The position numbers and the translations under genes were made by a program. From Smittia aterrima (lineage: Eukaryota; Arthropoda; Insecta; Diptera; Chironomidae): a DNA stretch of 64,000 bases. Location of the stretch: contig CP093830.1 in NCBI GenBank assembly GCA_033063855.1, positions 7,130,854 to 7,194,853 of the forward strand, read 5' to 3'. The notes under the pieces were generated by a model. It saw only the letters and a list, made by a program, of their open reading frames with translations, was not told the origin of the DNA and did not search any database. This document shows positions 26,363 to 41,300 of the stretch, piece by piece. Every line of letters starts with the position of its first letter. The first letter of the stretch is position 1.

Positions 26363-29300
26363 GTGAGTCTTTAAAGTTTCCTTTTCCTTCTTTTTTTTTC
26401 TCGTCGATGTTTCATAGTTTGCCAAAGGGGAAGGAGGCAATTTATGAATAACTAAAGTGGCAATTCGTCTGGCGTCGACTACTGAAAAAAAAAAACTTTT
26501 TTTTTCGAGTGGCGAGGACGAGTCGTAAAATAGAAACTAAATAACTTGATCATCAGTCGTAACTCTGCGTTTTTTGGGAAGGAGTCATACCGGATGGGAA
26601 ATAAAAACAAATTTCTCCATCTCTTTGCCTGTTACTTGCGCATAAAAACTGAAAGCTTAATAATTTTTCCCCGGCAAATGAATTTTTTTTATATCTTATC
26701 ATCATTTTTGTCGTGTGCGGTTTTTAAAAGCAGAATGATGAAGGAGAAGGGGGCGGCGAATGCTTTAACGAGCTTGGGAAGGATATTTCAATTTAGTTAA
26801 ATAAAGTCCGTGATAAATGAACGTTAATTCTCGGCAACATGGAAAGAAATATTTACAGAAGGGACTGAAAGCATAAAAAAAGTGAAATGAAGAATTTCGC
26901 TTTTGATATTAAATGGATTCCATTTCCCTTTCAACTCAACGACGTTTGCCGTCGACTTTTCATCAACGCTCGCCTGAACTACGTCGCCGAATGAACACTT
27001 TACGACTCACTGTTGGAAGATCATAAAATTAATTAAAAATAAATTTCAAAAGCCACGAGAGAGTTATGTCAACTCATTTCTATTATTTGCAGTTATGGGT
27101 CAAAATAGAAAAGGAATTTACTTTCATTCAATGAAAGAGGAAGCAATGTAATTCAATTAAAAATTATCTCATCTTGATTTCATCTCAGAGACTTAAGTAC
27201 AGGAATGTCATTAAAGGTTTGCTGACCATTTCTCGGGCCTCGCCAGTCTAGTGAATGCAATGAAAAAACGTCCGAACAATAGAAAATGAAAATTTATTGA
27301 CAACATAAAAGTCTCCAACGATAATAAAGCGAAGAAAAACGAATAAATTTCTATTAAAAATGATCGCTTTCTTATTAATTTTCCTTCTTCTTCTTTGGCG
27401 TCCTCTCCCATTCAACTCGAAGGGGACTAAAGCCAAAAGGAAGAAAAAAAGTGAATTCAAGTCGACTTTCAAGTCATTATCTGTCGACGTCTCGAGCTTT
27501 TGTGTCATTTGCAAGGGAAAACCTTTTCTCTCGTCGTCCATTTCGATGACGTTCGCCTCTCGTCGTCGTCTTAAAGCGGAGAAACTTTTCATCCAATTTT
27601 TTTTAATCACTCGATGAATCTCTTTCGTTTCTCCACTCCAGTGATAACAATGAAAATTGAAGTTTTTTATTTCTTTCCTCGATTTTATTGTTGCAAGTAT
27701 CCGGCTCTAAAGTTTCTCCTCTTTTTCGCTTTTTATTGTTCATCGTAAAATAATTAAGTAGCGATTACTAACGATGCGATAGATCGGTTAGATGGATTGA
27801 AGCGATAGCAAGGGCGCAAACATGCCGGACATAAGTTTTTTAATGAGAAAAGTTGTGGAAATATTTAAGCAGTTGGTTGGTTTCAGGATTATCTCTCTCT
27901 CAAAGAGTTTACGATGAACTTCAATCGTTGATGCATGTTTCAGTCTCAAGTACTTGTGCTTCTCTAGACGAGCAAATCCCCATCGTGAATATCAAGTATC
28001 CTCCCCCGAAAACCTCGGTAATTTATTCAATTAACTATCACCCTTTTCACAAATTTGTTGCTCATGGGAAATCACGTTGCAGCTTCCTCTTTCTCTCTCT
28101 CTTTTGCGAAGTGAAATTTGGTGAAAACTGCTAATGAACTGAATTTCTTTGCTGTCGCAATCTCCTTTAATTGCCATGACGCAATCACCTACGATTTCGC
28201 ACGCAAGCGGACGTGTTCAACAGTCGAAAAGGGAGGGCGAAGTAGGGAAAAAAACTAATGACGCAATTTTTCCGCTTGCATTGCTTTTGTTTGTCCCTTT
28301 TGTAATTTCCCAAAATCCGAAAATAAATTTCACTCTCAAGGCTAAACGAGACAAAGAAAGAGCAATTTGTTTTTGCTATGATAATTTAATAAAATTTCGA
28401 AAACTCAATTAATCGGAATAATTAAACGTTCTGTTCATCTGCCGCTTCCTCCCGGTTGCTCGGGTTGAGCTTATGGAAAAGTAATAAAATTCAAATTAAC
28501 AGGGAAGGGCAGAGAGAGAATTCCGGGAAAAGCAAATTAAACTAGAAAAGCTTCTCGTTCTACTTTCACACAGAAAGGAACAAAAAAATGTAAATCGACA
28601 AAGTCTCGATTTTGCTGAATCACCGAAAAATAGTTTCAAGCGCTCGTGCTTTGGCACACAATTATTTACCGGTTCGAGTCGATAAAGTTATTTCAGCACT
28701 GCAGCATTCTTTGCCAGTTTCATCTGAAATCAATTCTCGCAACTGCTCATTTAAATATATTTCAATTTTCTTTCAATGAAAATCGCTTTTTCGCAAAACT
28801 GTTAGGAACTGTTTTCATCGAGTTCACCAGTCCAGATGTCGATTGTAATAAAATTCATACAACTTACTCCTCCCCTAACTTCTCCTACTTCATTTATTCA
28901 TTCGTGTTCCTCTATCCTGATAGCAAAAAGCTGTTTTGAATTCTCCGATTGAGAGGACGAGCGATCGAATTGGGGGGTTGACATGGGTGGATGGCTTTGT
29001 AGCACAGCATAAAACTTGTCAATAGAGAGAGAGAGTGAGTCTCCTGTGCATTATAGCCCGATGGCAGTGAATCTGAAGTATGCAAAGCTCAGCAAAATCT
29101 AAAAACATTTCTTTGCTTCCGTTTTACGGTTTCAAGGTTTCCAAGAAAAAGCAGATATCGAGCACGAATAACTTGAAAAGCCCCTTCTCGACGTCCATTG
29201 TCCATCTGTCTCCATAAATTCAATTTCTCAAGATCGAAAACTTTTCCTTTTTCTCGCAACGGCTTCGTCTCATCGTTGAGCGAAGTGAAAGTTGCCAAAA

Positions 29301-32300
29301 CTATTTTGTTCATACACGAAAACTTTTCTCTCATCACAAACTGATGTGAGAGTTGGGTTCGGTGATGATGAACTGAAGGATGCTTGATGTGAGGGCTTAG
29401 GGAAAGTCTCAACAGACAGAAAGCCTCGCAGCAGTTTTTGATTGCGTTTGCGACACATATGAGGAGAAAATTGAGTCAAATTTGCCAACTCCCGGTGGAC
29501 GACGTCAATGCGGAAATGTGAGAAACCTTAATTTAATTCCCTTTGATCTTTAACAGCATCGCGGGGAGATAAAAAAACCTTCCGGGATCTCAAGGCAATC
29601 AACATTGATTTGCTTATTACGAATGTGTTTTCAACAGTTGTGAGCTTTGAATCAACACGAGCCTCTCCGATCGAATATCTCTTCTGCTTCTACTGCTGCT
29701 CAGAATAAATTAAAATCAGCTCAAGATTATTTTTTTTTGTTCCGTTCACATCTTGTTGCTCGCTTGAGTATTCTCGGAGCTTGCTTTCTTCCGATTTTTT
29801 GATTTCCTCCAAAAAATCCTTCTCCTGAATACCAAATAGAAATTAATTAAATAAAAAAGGATTTTAATTTATCTCGTTTCTGCTTTCTCTCCTCTCCTCC
29901 CATTCCCCTCCCTTACACTTCGTTTCTTATCTCATTTTGTTTCAAATTAATTTCATTATGGAATTAAAATATGTTTTTCTTTCTCTTTACCAAGTTTTCT
30001 TTGTTTCTTCTGCTCTGGTTGGGAAAGAGAGTTTTTCTTTCCGCTTCTTCGCAACTTCGAAAGCCGGCAGAACGAACGAAAAAAAAAGAGGTTTTGCCTG
30101 CTGTAATTGAGCCGAAAGGGAGGTGGAAGCGTTTTTGTGCGTCGGATGAAACTTATTTGCGTGGAAATCTTTTGCTGTAATGAAATAATGAGATTCCTTC
30201 ACTTCAATTCCTTTGCAAGCTCTCGAGATCATTAATATCGTTATTCTGTTGTCATTCGACAAATTAACTAAATGATATTTTTATCAACATCTGAGAACGA
30301 GGAAGCCCCTTTCCGAATCGGTAATAAAACAATTGGATTCAACGAGAAAGAAAGTTTAATTTAATCAGAATAATGGAAGGCATGGAGAGAAACTTTGTCG
30401 GCTCCTTCGAAGCAAAAGCGAAAATTCTGTGTAAGCAATGTTGTTAAACATTGGAAAGTAAAAAGTTTTTAATTGTTCAAACTACAAGCAAGCGAGCTCA
30501 TCAGTTCCCCAGAAAAGATTTCAAGATTTAATCTTGTGAACTTGATCGTAAAAAAATATAATTAAAGTTTAAATTGTGTCAGAGCGAGATAAAGAGGAAA
30601 AGCACGTTTCGTTAATCAGCTGATGTTCTAATTGCTCAGCCATAAATCAAATCGAAAGCCCGTTCTGTGTCAACTTGTTCTACAAAGGCAATCAATTAAT
30701 TATTATTCAGAAGGGGTAGAAGAGTTACATGGCAACTTGCGTCTTGTTAGTTTGTCCGTGCGGCTCGACTCAACTTGACTTGACGTTCTCTGCCTTCTTC
30801 CCTTCTGTCTCCTCATTAACCATAAACAACAAAAAAAACGAGGCAATAAAACTTCCCTCCATTCATGATTTATTTGTTTTTGCTGTGCTGTTGTTGTTGT
30901 TCTGTTGTTTTCCTCATAAAAAAGGTCAATGAGGGGGTGTGAGTGGCGAGTGAGAGTTGGAGAGCGTTTTGCTCTTTTGCTTTCATTGAAAGGAAAAACA
31001 AAGCAAAGACGACCCGACATAATTGCTAATAACATTTTTTATTAGACTCTTCTGACTAGTTTCCTCTGGAAGTAATATTTTTGAAGCTTCCAAAGCTCTT
31101 CTTGCGCTTTTTCTGTCTCGAACAGACATGTGAGTAATTTTAAAGGTGAAGCAGACGCTTAACAAGTCATCCGAGCATTCTCTCCTTCTTCTTTCCTTTC
31201 TCAACACCAAGTGAACATTCTTGACCTTACAGTCTGACTTCTCGAGAGTTTTTCTGCCTTTAACTTTCTTTCTTTTGTGTTCTCGAAGTCTGGGCAACGT
31301 CTCGTTCGAAGAAAAATGTCGTCCAACATTCAAAATGAAAATTAATGTTCTGTCAACGTCTTTTCCATTCAGAAATGGGTAAAAGATTAATTTAAATGTC
31401 TCGTTGCATGATTATGAGAGGAAGATGTTTGTTTGACCTCTTCCACAAACTTTTTTCTATTCAACCTCAGATCCAAGCTTATATTGAGATTCCTTTTTCA
31501 TTTGGCGAACTCATTCATAAAGTCATCCTGCATTCAGCCGCCCAAAACCTAATGCGATGAGATAGAAGAGGAGAGAGTTTTGTGCTTTCATCATGTTCAG
31601 TATAAAAGTCTCATTTATGAACGATTTTTCCATCTCCTTAAGTTTCTTTTAATATTGCGAAAAGTCTTCTCCGTGAAATAACTGTTTTCATTTCGTCATT
31701 GAAGATAAGCCAACGTCTCTCTAACATTTGCTCTAGAGATGAATCCTTGTGCCATTGAGGATAAAGATGTCTTATTGAAAAGACGTGAAAAGCTTCTAAG
31801 GACCCGTCAGGATGTTGAGTCACATCTGTTTCGTTATCAGACATGTGTCGAAGCGAGAATTCCATCATCGGTTAATTGCCTGAAAGCTCTGTACGTTAAA
31901 AAACAATTAATCACATCAATTAACATTCCTCCGCATCAACTCATCTCAAAAGCCGACGTTTTCCTTTACAAAAAAAAAAGAAATTTAATTTTTCCATAAT
32001 ATTTCAATTATCTCAATTAATCCCACAACTGTTTTAATTATCAGATGGCTGAATTTATTATGATTGTCATCATCAACGGAAAGTTTTTTTTTCCTTTCCT
32101 GTTAGACGTTGAAATGGAAGTAGCTTTCGATCCCAAATCAACGACGAACCGGATGCTGGATGATGGCAATCTCACTTTAGCTCACACGCAGAGCAGTCAC
32201 TCACTCATTCGCTATGATGTGGGTCAGAAAGCGTCACCAATATAAAGTAACAATGTCAATCGTCTTTAGACAAGAGAAAAGCTTAAATCTTTCTCAGTAA

Positions 32301-35300
32301 TTATTCATTAGACGACGCGTCGTATATTTTGAATCATGGAAATTAAAGAAGAAGAAATGGAAAACATCTGGAAAAACAAATTAGCATTCTCAAAAAAGCA
32401 AAATTTTATTTTTCTTTGCTTTCTTCTTCTGTCTATGGCACAGTTTCGCTTTTCGTTGGAATCCAATTCGAGTAATCTGAACTGAAACACATTTTGATGT
32501 TGCTCTACATTAATTGATCCCTCAACTTTCTTTTGTTCAGCTGCGAGGGGGTGAGCGAGTGGATGGCATTAAACCTCGTCATAAAATTTGCCTACTTAGC
32601 TTCCTCGGGTCTCTCAAAAGATCTTAAAGAAATTTTTAATTAAGTCATGATGGGAATGAAAGAAGAAGAGAAAGCGCACAAGTTGCGACAATTTCAAGAG
32701 CTTTAATTAAAGTAGAAATTTAACTACAGCGCTCTTGTCGTTTACGAGGTACGATCGTCTCAATGTTTAAGGCTTTCCGATAAAATTTATTATTTCATCC
32801 GTACAGAAAAAGCTTTTCAAAATCTTTTATGCGCAAATATCAACATTTAAATAATTACGAAAGCTAAGCGTGAACGTTCGCCATTCTCCTCATCCCCTAA
32901 GCATCGCTCTCCACCCTTTCTCTCCAATGAAATGAACATTAAAATGAAACATTTTTATGTTTGAACTTCACTCGCCTCGTTCTCATTGTTTCGCATTTTC
33001 AAATTTGTTTAGAGAACATTTGTGTGTGTGTTTGAGTGTGCGGAATAATTTCATTTAATGTACAACATAATTCATTTTCCGAAACTGCCTTTTATCACCA
33101 TAACCATTAACAGGAAAAAAATATATTTTAAGCAGACCTCATTGTTCTAGTTCGTCGAGATAAAAGTGTGCTTAAACATGAAGAGCATGCAACGACTTTA
33201 ATGTGAAACGATGTGCTCACGATTCCAGAATTAAATTCCAAATGAGACTCTTCGTGGAGTCGGGCGCGGGCCGCTAGTCAAAGTCATAATCGTAAAAGCA
33301 ACTCTCAAAGCCGTTTTCTTCGTCGTAGAGCGAGATAATCCAATTGCGTAACATTACCTTTGGGATATTTTATCTTGACGTTGAAACATTCTTGACTTGT
33401 TCTTGACTCAGCTTAGTTCCCAACTCACCCCAAAATTCTTCCCCAGCAGCACACACATGTAAGCGTCATGTATATTTCAAAACCACTTATTTACTTAAGG
33501 CAAATGAAAATTCCAAAAGCTCGGGTTTTGCTGAAAATTTAATAAGCTAAAAATGTTTTAATATTATAACTAAATGCTTCTGCTGCTTAATCTGGAGAGA
33601 GAAGGGAACTTTTTCCTCCGAGTAGTGGTGTTTGGACTTAGGATCAGTTCCGGGGCCCCCCGAAAATTCATTGTGTTAATGTTTTATGCAAACCGTGAAA
33701 GAAATTCTCCTCGATCCTCATAATTCTGTTCATAATCTCTTCCACCCTTTTTCTATTAATAATAGTTTTTGGATATGAGCCATGAGACGAGGCTGGCAAA
33801 AAGGGGAGGAAATTACGATATTTATCTTTTCGACGTAAACTTCAGTCCGAAACGTTGTAAAACAAAGTTTCATTGGTGAAGTGGAGCGAGATATAATTCA
33901 TTCTCTCTCGTTCATGCTCCTGCTAACCTGAATTGTGTGGCTTTAAAGAGCATTTAACTTTCGGCTGAGGTGTAGAACGAGAGATGTTTTCTAAAACCCG
34001 AAAGTAATGATTTATATCCTTAGGGCGATTATAGGAGGCGAGAGGTTGAAATTTGTTAAATTATCGATTGTTTATTGGATTTACAGGAAGCGTCTAACGA
34101 GCGCCCTTGATTTGTTGACTTAGAACGCGAAAAAAAACCGACGCAATTTAGGTTTAAATCTCACCTCTCTCATCCTTTTTTCTTGGAAGCAAATTAATCA
34201 TAATTCTCTTGTTGCCGACTCTCAGAGACTGAGTGGAAACATCCTTACGTGATTTGCGGGATGCAAAAAGGGTTCCGCACCCTCGTTCAGATGTTTAAAG
34301 CTGGTGCTATTGATGCCTCAGAATCACGTGCGCACGATATTTCAAAATTTAAATCAAGAAATGGGAAAATGAGCCCAACGACTGGCGAGGGCCACACCAC
34401 GCTTCGACTTTTAATAAAAATATCTTCTTTATCGGCGAACCTTTCGCACTTTTAAACATCTGCAATAAATAAAAATTCCGCTCTTCTGCTTTCTTTCCCG
34501 TTCAGGCTTTCTCGCCGCTCAGGCTTAGCCGATAAGTCAGTTAAGTGTTTAGGGGAAACGAGATCAGCAGCATGGAATGTTTATCGAATACATTTTCTTG
34601 TTCGGGCAAGCATAGAAGAAGAATTATGGATATGACACATTCGGAATATTTACGACCATTCAGGGAGCTCGGGAAATCAATTATTTAATAGAATTTTCTT
34701 CCGGTTTTTCTTTTTTCTTGCGGGAAAGAATCCAAAAAACTTTTCCCTTAAGAATGTTATAAAGTCGTAAATAAACGAGCGCAGAGGGAGAATGTGTGTT
34801 GAATGCCCTTTTTTACTACGTCAAAGACTTTGACTCAAAGTGCTCGCCAGCATTCCAATCTACAGATTGCACTTTATCTCTTTAAACTTTCACGCTGATT
34901 CCTTCACTTTACGTTTTTTTTTGTCATCGTCGCGTTTCTTTTGCCGTCGCAGCGACAATGAAGCACTTTTACTTCAACGATTTTCCATGTTTGTATATTT
35001 TCATTTTCTGCTATGACTCTTCAACGAGCAGTAGCACTCGCTTGTATACAGAGGCATCAAGCCACTTGTCACTTGTTGACTAGTAAAATAGAAGTTCATT
35101 AAATGAGAACGAGAAGCAGATGGAAAATGAATGTCGCATGGAGTGAGATGAACGAGGGTTTTTGTTTGAAGTTTTTCAAGTGCTCGACATCCATGTTGAG
35201 ATTCCGTCGTGCGTTGGTATTTGAGCGAATAAAAGATCTTCACTACAAAGCGGCTCTTGTGATGACGACAAATACGTGAATGACATGAGAGCAGTTTTTG

Positions 35301-38300
35301 AAGAGAACGAAAATCCCTCTGAAAACATGGAGGGCTTTACTCTCGCTCCTCCACTTGAACGCCGCGGGAATATTTGTTAAGATAATATACGAAGCGACAA
35401 AGAGAGAGTGAGTGGATGAATGTAATGAAAAAATAACAATACAGATTTCTACGTTTTTTTTTCGTGGGTCCGGCTTTTGACGAGAGAAGAGGAGGGGAGA
35501 TGTGCTTGGATTGAAAAGCAAAACAAACAAGAGGATGTCAATGGAATGAAGATTTTTTTTATTGGCACAAAATATCAACCATTTTCTCTGTTCACTCTCT
35601 TCATTTATATTCATTTATCAAGATTTATTATTGCGAATAATAAAACAGGATTACGAACCTTTTTTTTCACAACGACTAGGACTGCAATCGTCGTTGTTCG
35701 CTCTTCGTGCTTGAAACCTCAAAGCAGTGTTTTCAAAAGAGATTTATTCTCTCGGCTATCTGCATTGAATTCCCAATCAGCCGTCTGCCTATAAAGCGAT
35801 CGGCAAATATTTGATTCGATAGGAATCTCCTGTCATTGCCTTAAATTCATTTTAAGTTCTATGGAGACAGTTGATCCTAACAAGAGAAAGTTTCTGTTAT
35901 TTTAAATGAAAGAATAACTTGCATGAGATTTCTTAGAAGTTCTGATGTTTGTTAATTAAAACTTGAGGAACTTGGAGATAATATAAGTTTTGTTTCTCAC
36001 GAGAATGGAGCTTCCTATTTTAGTTTCAGCTTATTCTCTAACAGACGAGTTACTTTCTTGAAGAAATCTCAAGTTTTGAATTAAGCAAACTCAGCCCGTG
36101 AGTCGTTCAAGGGAAAACATTAACCAAACAATTTTGTTTTCCTACGAAAAATTCACATTTCCATTTGATTATTCGAGTCGTAATCGCACTCCTTTAATAA
36201 CATTCATTTGCGCCTTCCTTTCTCTTTTAATAGCTCGATTGGTCGTAATAATTATGTTTTATTTGCTTCTCAATCGACTCGACCCCACTTGAGCCAACCA
36301 AATGAATAGTTTCATTTCGTCCGACCGTTCTTTTGATTTGAAATTACAATCTAAAGGCATTTGTCGAGACGCACCCTTTGCGAGAGGGTTCGAAGCAACA
36401 AATCGAGAAATTACTTCGCAAAATCGAAATTTGTTAAATTTGCGCACTCACTCTGTGACTTGTTTACTAAATGGCTTTCATGAAATGTGTACCGACGAGA
36501 ATTTAATAGCAAGCGGTTGAAGGGGAACGTAAGTTCACAAGCAAACACTCGATATAAATATTTGACAGCAACACCCTTCAAGTTAATAATGAAATTGGAA
36601 TCATCAAAGGCTCTCGATGCTTAAAAATTTAGTGGAAATTCTAGAAGACTCCCTTAACGTCCATTGAACGTAATGTTAATGAACTTGGAAAGAAGCTTCG
36701 AGCTGTTCACCGCAATGAACGTTCACCGATGGGGAGCTGCAGAACACTCAACAGTTCTCAAATTCCAAATCGTCTTCTAAAATAAACTTCAGAGAAATAT
36801 TGATCATCGACGAGAGGTTGTCATTGTTGTTTCAATTTCAAAAGCAGCAATCGACATTTCGAATGAACAGTTTCCTTCAACTGAAATGCGCACATGATAG
36901 CTCTTACTCGGTATCGATATTTATCGACAGATCTCGCCATTTCGAGAGTCTTTTCTTTCGTAAGTGCACACACGAAAAATATCTCCAATGACAATGGCAA
37001 GAATTGTCGAACGAAAATAACATCGGGGATTGAAAACGTTTTGTTCGCAACATTCGAGGGAGTGCACTGCAGTTTCAATTTCCTGAATCATACACCGCCA
37101 CTCGAATTCTATCGACAACTCGACAATTGTCTTCCTTAAACTAACGAAGTTCTTTTTCTGGTCGAGTGGAGATAAAATAATCTCAGATCTCGATCGAGGG
37201 TTTTTTTCAAAAGGAAAGGTTTTGATTGTAGCTAAGCTCAGGACTGATCAACCTTTTGAATGTGACTCTCGAGAGATAAAATAATCCGATCCACAAACAA
37301 AAAGTTCTCCATCGCACTCCCAAGAGGAAAGATCAGTATCAGCAAAAAATCGAAATAATTTCATTTGAAACACCCTCCGATCTAATTATTTCACGTTTGC
37401 TGATTTATTCGCAATTTGCGTTAATGTTTTTCATAAATTCAAAAAGCGCAAATTAAATATCTGGACAGCAGTGTCTGAAGCCACGACCGAGAGAGAGGGA
37501 TTAAATGGTGAAAAATTAAACAATTTTGTGGGTTTTCAGCTTCATTTTCGGCCGCAGCATAATTTTTGTGTGGCTCGCTCGAAATTAAACAACAAAAGGG
37601 ACTTCAAATGAAAAGCGGATAAATTTCGCAAATTGAAATTCAATTTAAACTTCAAAGCGATTTTTTTTGCGTTATTATTTAAACTTCTGCCAGTCGCGCA
37701 CACAAAGTCTTCCCTCGTTACCAGTACGACACGTTAATAACGTGTTAATTCCACATTTTTGGGGCGGTAAATATGAGACATGCGATGTTGAATGATTTAT
37801 TAGCGTGACGATGTGTGCGATACTTAATTAACCTTTTGAAGCGTTTGCTGAATAGGCCGAGAGCTCATTAGATTTCTGCCATTAAACACAATTGTAAATA
37901 TTTTTCTGTTAAATCATTGACACAAAATCGTCGTAAAATATCAAGTGACTCCCTCATAATTTGGTTTTATAGCTTTCGCTGTCGTCAAACATCAACTTCT
38001 TGACTTTTATTTCCGCTCGTTTCGCTTCATATGACGACGATGTCTCACTCGACAGTCAAAAGATTTATTAAAGCGTGTTGATACTCGAGAAGCTTAAAAT
38101 CTCAGTTTAATAGTTGGCAATGTTTATTTAGTAGTTAAAATAACTTAATTTCATATTAACACTGACGACATGGAAACTTTTCGACGTCGGAACGGAACGC
38201 ATGACGAGGAAAGGTTTATCAAAACGAGTTGCGGGCGAGGGATAATTTTATAATTTTTGCGGCCTCCTCGAGTGGCTTTCGAGTGGAACAAAATAATTCG

Positions 38301-41300
38301 TTCGATGGTTTTTAGTTTGGTTAGCTTTGCTCTTCCCGTCCACAAACGACCACAGAGAGTTCCAGAGCTTCGAGAACGCTCCTCAAGTTCGAAGTTTAAC
38401 AAATACAGAGATTTGTTCTTTCCACTCGATAAAGTAAACTGTGGAAAACGAATCGAGGAAACTATTCCGACAATAAAGTCTATAGAAAATTATTCATTCC
38501 GGCCCCCGGAAAAAAAGAGAAAGCGACTCAAAGTTTTTCATTTTATTCCACCCCGGAACACATAAAAATACACATAATCTGAAATCATTAAACAAACATT
38601 CTCTGGTTGCATCATTAAAATTCCAATTGAACGCATAAAATAAACATAATCCCTTCGTCGTCCGCCCGCCTTGCCATCAGCTTTATGGCCGAAATGCTGA
38701 AAATGTGACGCGTCCCTCGAATGAATAATGCACATTCTCCTATCATGACATCATCATCAATTCTCAGAGCCGACTGTGAAATTATCCACAGCTCATTATT
38801 AACTTTGTCGCATTAAATGCGAATGGCGATAAACAAATTTCACAGTTTTCTGGGGGAAGGAACGAGTTGAGATGGGTGAAGATGAAAAGTCTGTTTACAT
38901 TCAAAACATTATAGGGAGTTAAGTTTTCATAAGAAAACTGCTGTCGGATTCAATAAACATTGACTGATTTATTTTGAGGCTGAACAATCCTTTCGAAAAT
39001 GAAATCGATCTGGCCAACCGAGAAGACTCAAATTATCGTTAAACTAAAGTAAACATCTTAATCAAAATAGCGAGGAAGGAAAAGAAAAGTTCAAACGACG
39101 CTCTGGCGCTTGCTGGCAACTCGCAATCTCTTCCGCAAATAAATCCTCGTCAATTTCAAAAGGGAGCGGGACGCATGACGTAATTTTCCTCTTCGAGAAG
39201 TTGAACAAACATCTTTTATGGTAATTTTATTCTGCCTCCCGGCCAAAACCTAATATATTAATGATATGAAAGTAAAAATATATTTTTATGTGTTGCGAGC
39301 TGCGGAGGAGAAAGCGAAAACTTATCGGAAAGAAAGTGAAAAGTTTTTTCATCTCTTTAATGTCACATACATTAGAGGGGTTACCCCCAATTCACTCGAC
39401 AGCCTCCTCACATTTATCATGTCATTATTACGTAAAAGAGACTTTTTAATGTAAAATATATTTTTATTATTGGATAATGGCTGTTTGAGCAGCTCCACCC
39501 ACGCTCGTAATTTCCATTTCTCGTCGCCCGATAGTTTGTCATTTCCGATGAAGATTTCTCAAACTTTTCTTTGTCCCTACTTGTTCGAGATGTGACATAA
39601 TAGTGTCGCATCCTCCCTTAGCTTTGTAATAATAAATTTGCACATAAATAAATAACTAAACGAAGCTCATAAATTTCATTTTTATTGTCACATTTTCTGT
39701 GATTTTCGTCTCATTTTTCCATGTTTGCGAAATGTTTTCCGCTCCTCGGTTCGTCCTTCTTCTTCTCGTCCTCGTTCGGGGTCTATAAATTGCACATTTG
39801 TCTCTTCGTCTCTTGAACCACTGATGGCAAATTACGATCTTGACGGAGCCCTTTCAACATAAAAATCACTACATGATGATTCCGATTCTCGCATGAGGGG
39901 TTACACACATCAAATGACGTGTATCAAATTACGATCTCCGAGCATTTTTCTCGAGCTTGACTTCAGACTTTATTAAATATTCAACAGCATCATTATTGAG
40001 TGAACAAGCAGCACTTGCAAATCGACCTCAGATTTTATTGTGTGCAAAGCATTGTCGATGATTGAGTTAAGTTGCGAAAGAATTTTCCTTCGTCGCAACG
40101 TCAAGGGCTTCTCTCGTTGATTTCCTTGATTGACTTGAAGTGAGCAAATTGGATTGTTGAGCAAAACGATAACTAGAGCGAGTCGTCTTCGTGTTTCTCG
40201 TACCACAAACTTTATCGACTGCAAAGAATTGAATTACTGCAGAAATCTTCAAACTTTTCGCCTTACAAAAGAAATCGTAACATTTGCAACCTTCACGAGA
40301 TTATTTTTATCCATAATAGGAACACATAAAAGCAATAAATTCTCATTCGATCAGAATTGAAAGTTATTATTGTGTTGAGAGCGTCAGCCACATATCGATC
40401 GATCGAGGGATTCGCAGGAGGAGAAAATCTTTTCACTCGAGCCATTAAACTCTCGCACACAATTCTCTTTACACATTAGCAATGAACTCTCTACCGAGTG
40501 CGCCAATAACCATTAAACACTGAAGCCTTCCCAAGCAGAAGATGGGGCATTAAAATGGAAATTGAAACATGATTGTCTTTGCTTCCAACTCATAAGTTAC
40601 AAAAGAGTGAAAATAGTTATGGACGAGTGGAAAATTATTCGATGTCTCGAGAGAGATAAAAAGCAAAAGGAGAACGAAATCGAAAACTCTAAAAATCCAT
40701 TTTCCTTTCATTAAACATTTAAGAGCTTTGAATTGAAAATTGAAGTGCGAATGGATATCGAGAGTGAGAGAGATGTCGGGGGCGAGAAGGAATTTCCGAA
40801 CGATGATTGCGAAAATGAAAATCAATGCTTAGCAAATACGTTTCATGATCCTTTTCTCTCGTCATTCAGTTCGGTCGTTAGTTGAGAAGAAAGAATCAAA
40901 ATGGAATTTCTGAACGCAGATGCATAAAAATATTTTCTTAAACTTCAAGGGGGTTAACAAACACAAAGTTATTCGGTTGAGTCTTCAAGAGATGAGATTG
41001 AATAAACCTGAGTAAACTTTATGGAAATAGAGTTTAAGCAAGTTAGAGGTTCGAGTTGAAAGTTACACGATCTCCAGAGATTCTTTGGATTCTTTTTAAT
41101 CTTCTTTTCTCGAAATCATATTCAACACGACGACACCACAATAAACGAAAAATTTAATAAAGAAAAACTTTTTAAATTTGTATGAAACAATTTCTTTTCG
41201 TTCTCAGCTTGTGGAAGATTTAAATTGCTCCCTCTCTTTATTTAGAAAGGTGACTTCATTACGAATTTGCTTTACGGAGTCGAAAACAATTATGCAAATA

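Noticed and set aside
28640..28690. GGTTCGAGTC resembling a tRNA B box
   Set aside because: The flanking bases do not form a T-arm or an acceptor stem, and there is no matching A box or anticodon arm upstream.
40861..40890. TTCAGTTCGGTCGTTAG resembling an insect initiator
   Set aside because: No TATA box or downstream element at the proper spacing, and no coding exon follows; initiator-like strings are common.
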